The position numbers were made by a program, and so were the translations under genes. Positions 58,844 to 64,000 of a stretch of 64,000 bases of DNA are shown piece after piece. Below the pieces are notes generated by a model. It made no database searches and was not told the origin of the DNA. It saw only the letters and a list, made by a program, of their open reading frames with translations. Source of the stretch: Rhizaria sp. SCN 62-66 (Eukaryota > Rhizaria, unplaced); the NCBI GenBank assembly GCA_001724265.1, contig MEDY01000096.1, positions 1-64,000 on the forward strand, read 5' to 3'. The number at the start of each line of letters is the position of its first letter. Positions within the stretch are counted from its first letter, which is position 1.

Positions 58844-59346
58844 GACGGGATGTCTGTGCGGGGGGCGGTGGAGGTAGTTATGAGTGGTGCGAAGAGAAAA
58901 CGCAGTTGATCCAGTGTGTGGTAGGTGAGAATCAGATCGTCCAGTTTTGCATCGAGATATTAGTGGCCATAAACCGAGATTAATAGCTGTTTAAAATAAC
59001 AATTAACTATATGATTACACAACGTATGTGGATCTACACGTATTATCTGCGACTGTCGTTCATAAAGATGTGTGCAATTGACGCAGCAAAACGGGCACCG
59101 ACATTTGGTGGTTCTGGGGTGTTCCACCGTCAGCTGACCTGAGATTTCCACTTGACTAATGAAACATCATGTCCAGGCGTTATAATTTCATCCCCATCAC
59201 AAAATAGCTAATGAGAATACATTTTAAATACGCCTGCTGCTCTTGACGTTCAAATATTCACACAATCCCCTGTTCTCCGTACGCACGTCTCCATCCCTCT
59301 CCCACCGCCACCGCAGCGCCCCGTCTTCGCACGCCCTGGGCTCCCC
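58844..59346. promoter_or_regulatory. Divergent promoter region, exportin-7 / URI
   Basis: 503 bp between two divergent start codons. It is AT-rich in the middle (TTTTAAATACG near 59222) and C-rich just before the URI start. No named element could be assigned; no gene is visible. Confidence 0.45.
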
Positions 59347-62300
59347 ATGTCGTCCGAACTCACCCCGCACGGGCTGTCCCGCGCCTCGCTGAACTACGAG
59401 GAAGACATCACCCGCTTTCGCGCCTCGCTGGACTCTCTGTACGCGCTGCACGCGAGCTACGAGGGCGTGCAGTCGACCCTCGCGACGCTGCCCGACAAAC
59501 TCTCCCACGACGTCCTCGTTCCACTCGGGCCCAAGGCCTTCGTCCCGGGCCGCCTGCTGCACCCCTCCGAGGTTACCGTGCGGCTTGGCGCGGACCACTA
59601 CGCGCGCATGACGGCTCGCGCCGCCGCCGCGCTGGCGGGCCGCCGCAAGGACGCTGTCGCCGGTCAGATCGAGCAACACCACGCGGGGCTCGCGCGCGCC
59701 GCGGCGCACCTCAAGCAGGCCCGCGAGTGGTTCGCCACCGGCGTCGCCGCCACGGCCTCCGCCGACGCGGGCGCGAGTGGCGGCGCGGGCGCGAATGGTG
59801 CCGCCGGTATCGCAGTGCCGATGGGACTGTTGCCGGAGCAACCCGCCGCCTTCATCAACAACAAGAGGGACAACAATGCCAGCAACAACAAGAGCGGTGC
59901 CAGCGCTGCTGCGGCGGATGGGAGCAAGCCCGAGGTCGGCACACTGGCGCCCAAGCCCTCCGCTGGCGCTGGCGCTGCTGGTGGCCGTGCGATCGCGACG
60001 GCGACTGAGCCTGAGTCTGCGAGCTCTGGCGTGATTGTGACCTCTGCCGATGGGACCAAGTATGCGCTGTCGGTGCAGGGCAAGAACGACGACGGCGACG
60101 ACATTGTTGAGATCACAGAGTTCCTCGACGACGACGACGATGGTAACCACGATGACAACGACGACGACGATTCAGATGATAATGAAGCTGTTCCTATTCG
60201 CCGCACTTCCACTGCGAGCAACGCGACCTCTAGCTCTCGCTCTAACACTAGCTCTAGCTCTAGCTCAAGCAAGATTGGTGCCGGCGCTGCTAGCGGTGGC
60301 GCCGTGTCGCGTGTGACCCTGACCCCGCAAGGCAAGAACGACGACGGGGACGACATCATCGAAATCACGGAGTTTCTCGACGACAACAACAACTACAACA
60401 ACAACGACGACGACGATGAAAACGCGACTGTCACCGACGAATCCCCCGCCCCACGTGTTCCGGACCCACATGTTCCGCTGGGCGAGCACACCGCGCGCGG
60501 CCCGCTGGACCCCGTGACCGGTGCGCCCGCCCTCACCCCGCTGGCGGCGGCGGCGGCGGCGGCGGCGGCGGACCCGCGCGCGAGCGAGATGCAGCGCGCC
60601 TTCTGGGACGGGTTCGCCAGTCAAATCGAGGCCGGCGAGGAGATGCGCCGACGCGAGCTCGAGCTCGAGCGAGAGCAAGAGTTAGCCGAGGCGGAGAAGC
60701 ATGCGGCCTCGTTTGTAACCGCCGAGTCCGCGAAAGAGGCTGCTAAGCCCGCGACCGCGACTGTGACCGCGAGCGCTGAGACCGCCACTGAGAGCACGGA
60801 TGCGACTTCGCTGCGCGACTCGCGGGGCCGCGTCGTGCGCCCCATCCTCTCCAAGTCGCCGGCCAACCCGGCCACGACCGCGACCCCGACCGCCCCCGGC
60901 GAGGCTACAGGAGCGTACATGCCGCCGCGGCAGCGCAGCTACCAATACCACCAGCGCGCTAGGTCTGCCGCCAAGTCTGCCGCCGCGGCCGCCGCGGCGA
61001 GCTACGCGATGGCGGAGCGCACGGCAGACACCACGTGCACTCACGGCCGCAACGTGAGCTTCCACGCCTCGTCCGACCGGGGCGGGCTCAAGAGGGGTAT
61101 CCCCACCAGGTACGCACCGCGATTATGATAACAATCACAGTATATCACTGGTTTTCACCCACTTTCTCTCAGTGATGCAACGAATTCTCACTCAAAATTG
61201 TGTTTGATTTTACTTTAATATGGCTTGTATTCGTTTCTCTTTGTTCCACATCTTGCTCACTCAACTGCTCTTGTGTTTGTTTCCTTCACTTTTTTTTTGT
61301 TTTTTTTTCTTTCTCTCAGGGCTGCGTTCAAGTTGGCCGAGGTTGGTCTGCGCAAGCGCGCGATCAAGGAGGGCAAGCTCTACGGCGAGCTCGAGCTCAC
61401 CGAGGAGGACCGCGCCCACTTCGCCACCGTCGACATCAGTGACAGCGACGAGGCAGACACGGAGCGGAGCAGCAGCGCACAGCGCCCCACTGTGCCCGCG
61501 GGCTTCCTCATCCGCGGCTCTACCCACAATAACAACAACAACAACAACAGCGCAAGTGTCACTGCGAATGCTTCATCTGGCTCTCGTTTTGGTGGTTCTG
61601 CAGTCATTGACACGGACTACTACGACGGGTGCTTCGACGACGCGTCCCCGAGTCGCACGCATAAGTCGCGCGTCCAACACTCTCCGTCTCAGACGCAGAC
61701 CAATAACAACAAGGGCGACAACAACGGCAAGAACGGCAACGACGCCACGGTGGCAAACACCGGCAAGAAGTCCGACGCCCAGGCCACGTCTGCGGCTGCT
61801 GCCGCCGCAGCTGCCCCAACCCACGGTCACCTGGACCCGTCCGGCCGCGCCGCAGTGGCCGTGGGCGGGATCACAGTCAAGTCCACCGGCTTCTCCACCC
61901 CGCCCCGCGGCGACGCCCAGGCCGCCGCCCGTGCCCGCCGCGGCGGCGCGCCTCACGGCAATGGCGACGGCACCAGCGGCCGTAACAACAGCGGCACCAG
62001 CAGCGGCGAGCCCGGGCTGGCGGGGGTCGATCCTGAGGCGTACAGAGCCGTGTCGGCCGCGTTTACTGAGGGCGGCGGCGTCGCGTCGCCGTGGTCCTCC
62101 CCTGAGACCGCAGCGCCGGCCCCCGCATCGGCCTCTGCGTCCGCCTCTGCGTCCGCGTCTGCTGTGGCGGTGCCGATGCCGATGCTAGACCCCGCCGAGG
62201 ACGACGACGATAACGGCGATGGCGACGACGAGGACGCAGGTGCGTATGATAAGGGGCCTGTGACTGCGGCCGAGTTCGATGACTTTGACGACTTTTGGGC

Positions 62301-63882
62301 TCAGCTGGGCAAGATTACCAGCACTGAGAGTGAGCAAGAAAGGGATAAGGGCAAAAACAAGAACAAGAACAAGACCACCAGTGCTACTACGACTACGACT
62401 GAGACTGAGACTGAGACTGCAAGTGACGAGGCTGCTGCGAAGGCCGATACCACAAAGCGTCAAACTGACAAGCATGAACCTGGCAAGACTGGGGCTAAGA
62501 CGGCGACCCCGTCCGAACCCCAGCTGGAGACGAAGAACACCGTCACTGAGTCCACTCCTGCCGCAGAGCTCAAGCCTGAGCCTAAGTCTGGGCTCAAGCC
62601 TGAGGCCAATCCTGAGACTGGGGCTGAGGTTGCGCCTGCCGAGGCAGACGCCGCCACGTCTGAGCCCGAGTCGGCGCCGCCGACGGAGGCCGAGGTCGCT
62701 GCGGCCGCGGCCGCGGGACTGGGCATCGGCGCGGACGAGGCGATGAAGCTGCACGCGCAGGTCATGGCGCGGGCGCGGGCCGCGATGGCTATGGCCACCA
62801 GCGCATTCGGATTCGGCTTTGACGACGAGGACGACGACGACGACTTTTACGGCGACGGCGACGGCGAAGGCGATGACAACGGCGACGATGACGGCACTGG
62901 CAGCGACGCTGATGGCGAGCACGGGGAGATTGAATCCGAAGCAACCGCTCCCAGCCGCGGTGCTGCTGCAGCCGACGACGACGACGTCGTCGAGTTCGGC
63001 TTCGCAAAGTCCCAGGGCGCCAAGCCGTCCAAGCCCAAGCGCGCCGAGTCCAAGTCCGGCGCTGACGGGCCCCTGCTATTCTCCAAGACCAAGTCTCGCC
63101 CCGCTAATGGCGTGTTCCGGGCCGGCCGCGCCGCCGCGGCTGCTGCCTACGAAGCTCTGGGCAGCGCCAACCTGGGGCCCGAGAAGAGCAAGAACAAGAG
63201 CAAAAGTCTCCATGGCGACAACGACGGCGAGGAGGAGGAGGAGGAGGAGAACAGTGACAACATGAGCGGCAGCGACAGCGACGACAAGGACGGTGGCAGC
63301 GGCGGCGTGGACATGCTCGGCGGGCGCTATAAATCCATCTCCCTGTCCGCGATGACGCAGCTGATGGACAAGGCGCGCCGCGACCGCGCGCTCCGTGCCG
63401 CCGGGCTCGACGCCGCGGCGCATGGCACTGACAGCGACGAGGACGACGAGCCGGGCGCCCTAGCCTCGGGCTCCCGCGGCCATGCCCCCGGTCACGGTCG
63501 TGACGCAGCGGACGATGATGACGATGATGAGGCGGAGGAGCGCGAGAGTGCGAGGCCGAAGGTGTCGCTGTTCAAGCTCGCACGTAAGACTGAGACTCAC
63601 AGCACTAATACCGGCAATTCCAAGACGGCTGCGAGCGCTGTTGCGAAGGAGACTGACGCAACCGCGTTCACGAATGTTGTTGCTCGGGAGCGTGCATCCG
63701 CGAACAAGAGCACAGATTCGAAGCCTAGTGTTACAAAGATGGCTGTTACTGAAGCTGCGTCCGCTGCAGATGGCAACACGTCGGATAAGGCGGCTAGAGC
63801 AAAGAGCAAACGCGAGTCAACAGAGCCTGCCGCGTTTGGCGATGGTGTTACTGAGCGCGTGCGCCCGTCACGCCGTCGTTAA
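59347..63882 (+). CDS. URI1: URI, unconventional prefoldin RPB5 interactor (1441 aa)
   Basis: URI is an alpha-class prefoldin-like scaffold of the R2TP/prefoldin-like complex that assists RNA polymerase assembly through RPB5. Exons 59347-61109 and 61320-63882 join in phase 2 (donor GTACGC, acceptor TCAG). Residues 1-~135 form the prefoldin coiled coil with its beta hairpin: LATLPDKLSHDVLVPLGPKA, then FVPGRLLHPSEVTVRLG, which mirrors human URI1 (STLPDKLSYNIMVPFGPFAF...GKLVHTNEVTVLLG). A near-identical acidic block, KNDDGDDIVEITEFLD, occurs twice (~residues 245 and 330). The tail is very acidic (poly-Asp) with Ala/Lys stretches, DFDDFWAQLG, and a KVSLF string that fits a PP1-docking pattern (human URI binds PP1 gamma). 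The human protein is 535 aa. Start ATG 59347; stop TAA. Confidence 0.9.
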
Positions 63883-64000
63883 GCTACGCCTTATTTTTCG
63901 GCGACTGTCATGTACACTTTATTCCTTGAGTATGACCGCGCACACAAAGAAGTATCTAACTGGTATCAAGAGAAACCCTCCTCTCCATATTAAAATACAC
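63883..64000. other. 3' flank of URI gene to window end
   Basis: 118 bp of AT-richer DNA after the TAA stop. It includes ATTAAAATAC near the end, which could act in poly(A) site choice. No gene is visible. Confidence 0.4.

Overview
The window is a nuclear chromosome segment of a flagellated, GC-rich protist. It holds twelve supported protein-coding genes and one doubtful small locus. Twenty spliceosomal introns (89-211 nt) could be placed from GT..AG borders and frame continuity. Coding regions are GC-rich and full of Ala/Ser/Gln/Asn/Gly runs, while spacers and introns are AT-rich. A tectonic-family protein and a CFAP97/hemingway-type protein imply a cilium. No rRNA, tRNA, CRISPR or mobile element was recognised.

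Layout: 647-12823 (+) encodes a 4058-aa low-complexity protein with an acylation-type N terminus. 13314-17231 (+) is a CFAP97-like gene (4 exons). 17419-31200 (-) is a ~4500-aa leucine-rich-repeat/coiled-coil protein (3 exons). 31454-32920 (+) is a BCDIN3D-type RNA methyltransferase. 33154-39789 (-) is an unrecognised ~1990-aa protein in 7 exons. 41261-43045 (-) is a choline-transporter-like protein. 44075-46276 (-) is tectonic. 46838-49516 (-) is an alpha-kinase (3 exons). 50384-50650 (+) is MOZART1. 51436-52061 (+) is LSM3 (3 exons). 52753-58843 (-) is exportin-7 (5 exons). 59347-63882 (+) is URI, an unconventional prefoldin (2 exons).

The main result is that UAG appears to be a sense codon here, most likely glutamine. 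Three long genes contain six in-frame TAG codons. Each lies inside a frame that stays open for tens to thousands of codons on both sides and has no in-frame TAA or TGA. Two of the six sit inside polyglutamine (CAA/CAG) runs. All twelve genes end in TAA (5) or TGA (7), none in TAG. Reading UAG as sense turns three apparent ORFs (647-2917, 2984-3451, 3602-12823) into one gene, extends the CFAP97-like protein by 67 residues to a TGA, and fuses four ORFs of the 33-40 kb gene into one.

Splice donors are also unusual: 15 of the 20 placed introns begin GTACG rather than GTAAG. The conserved genes cover RNA work (LSM3, BCDIN3D, URI, exportin-7), microtubules and cilia (MOZART1, tectonic, CFAP97-like) and membrane or signalling roles (CTL transporter, alpha-kinase). 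Apart from the tiny LSM3 and MOZART1 proteins, most are much longer than their animal counterparts because of low-complexity insertions. Taxon cannot be fixed from the sequence.
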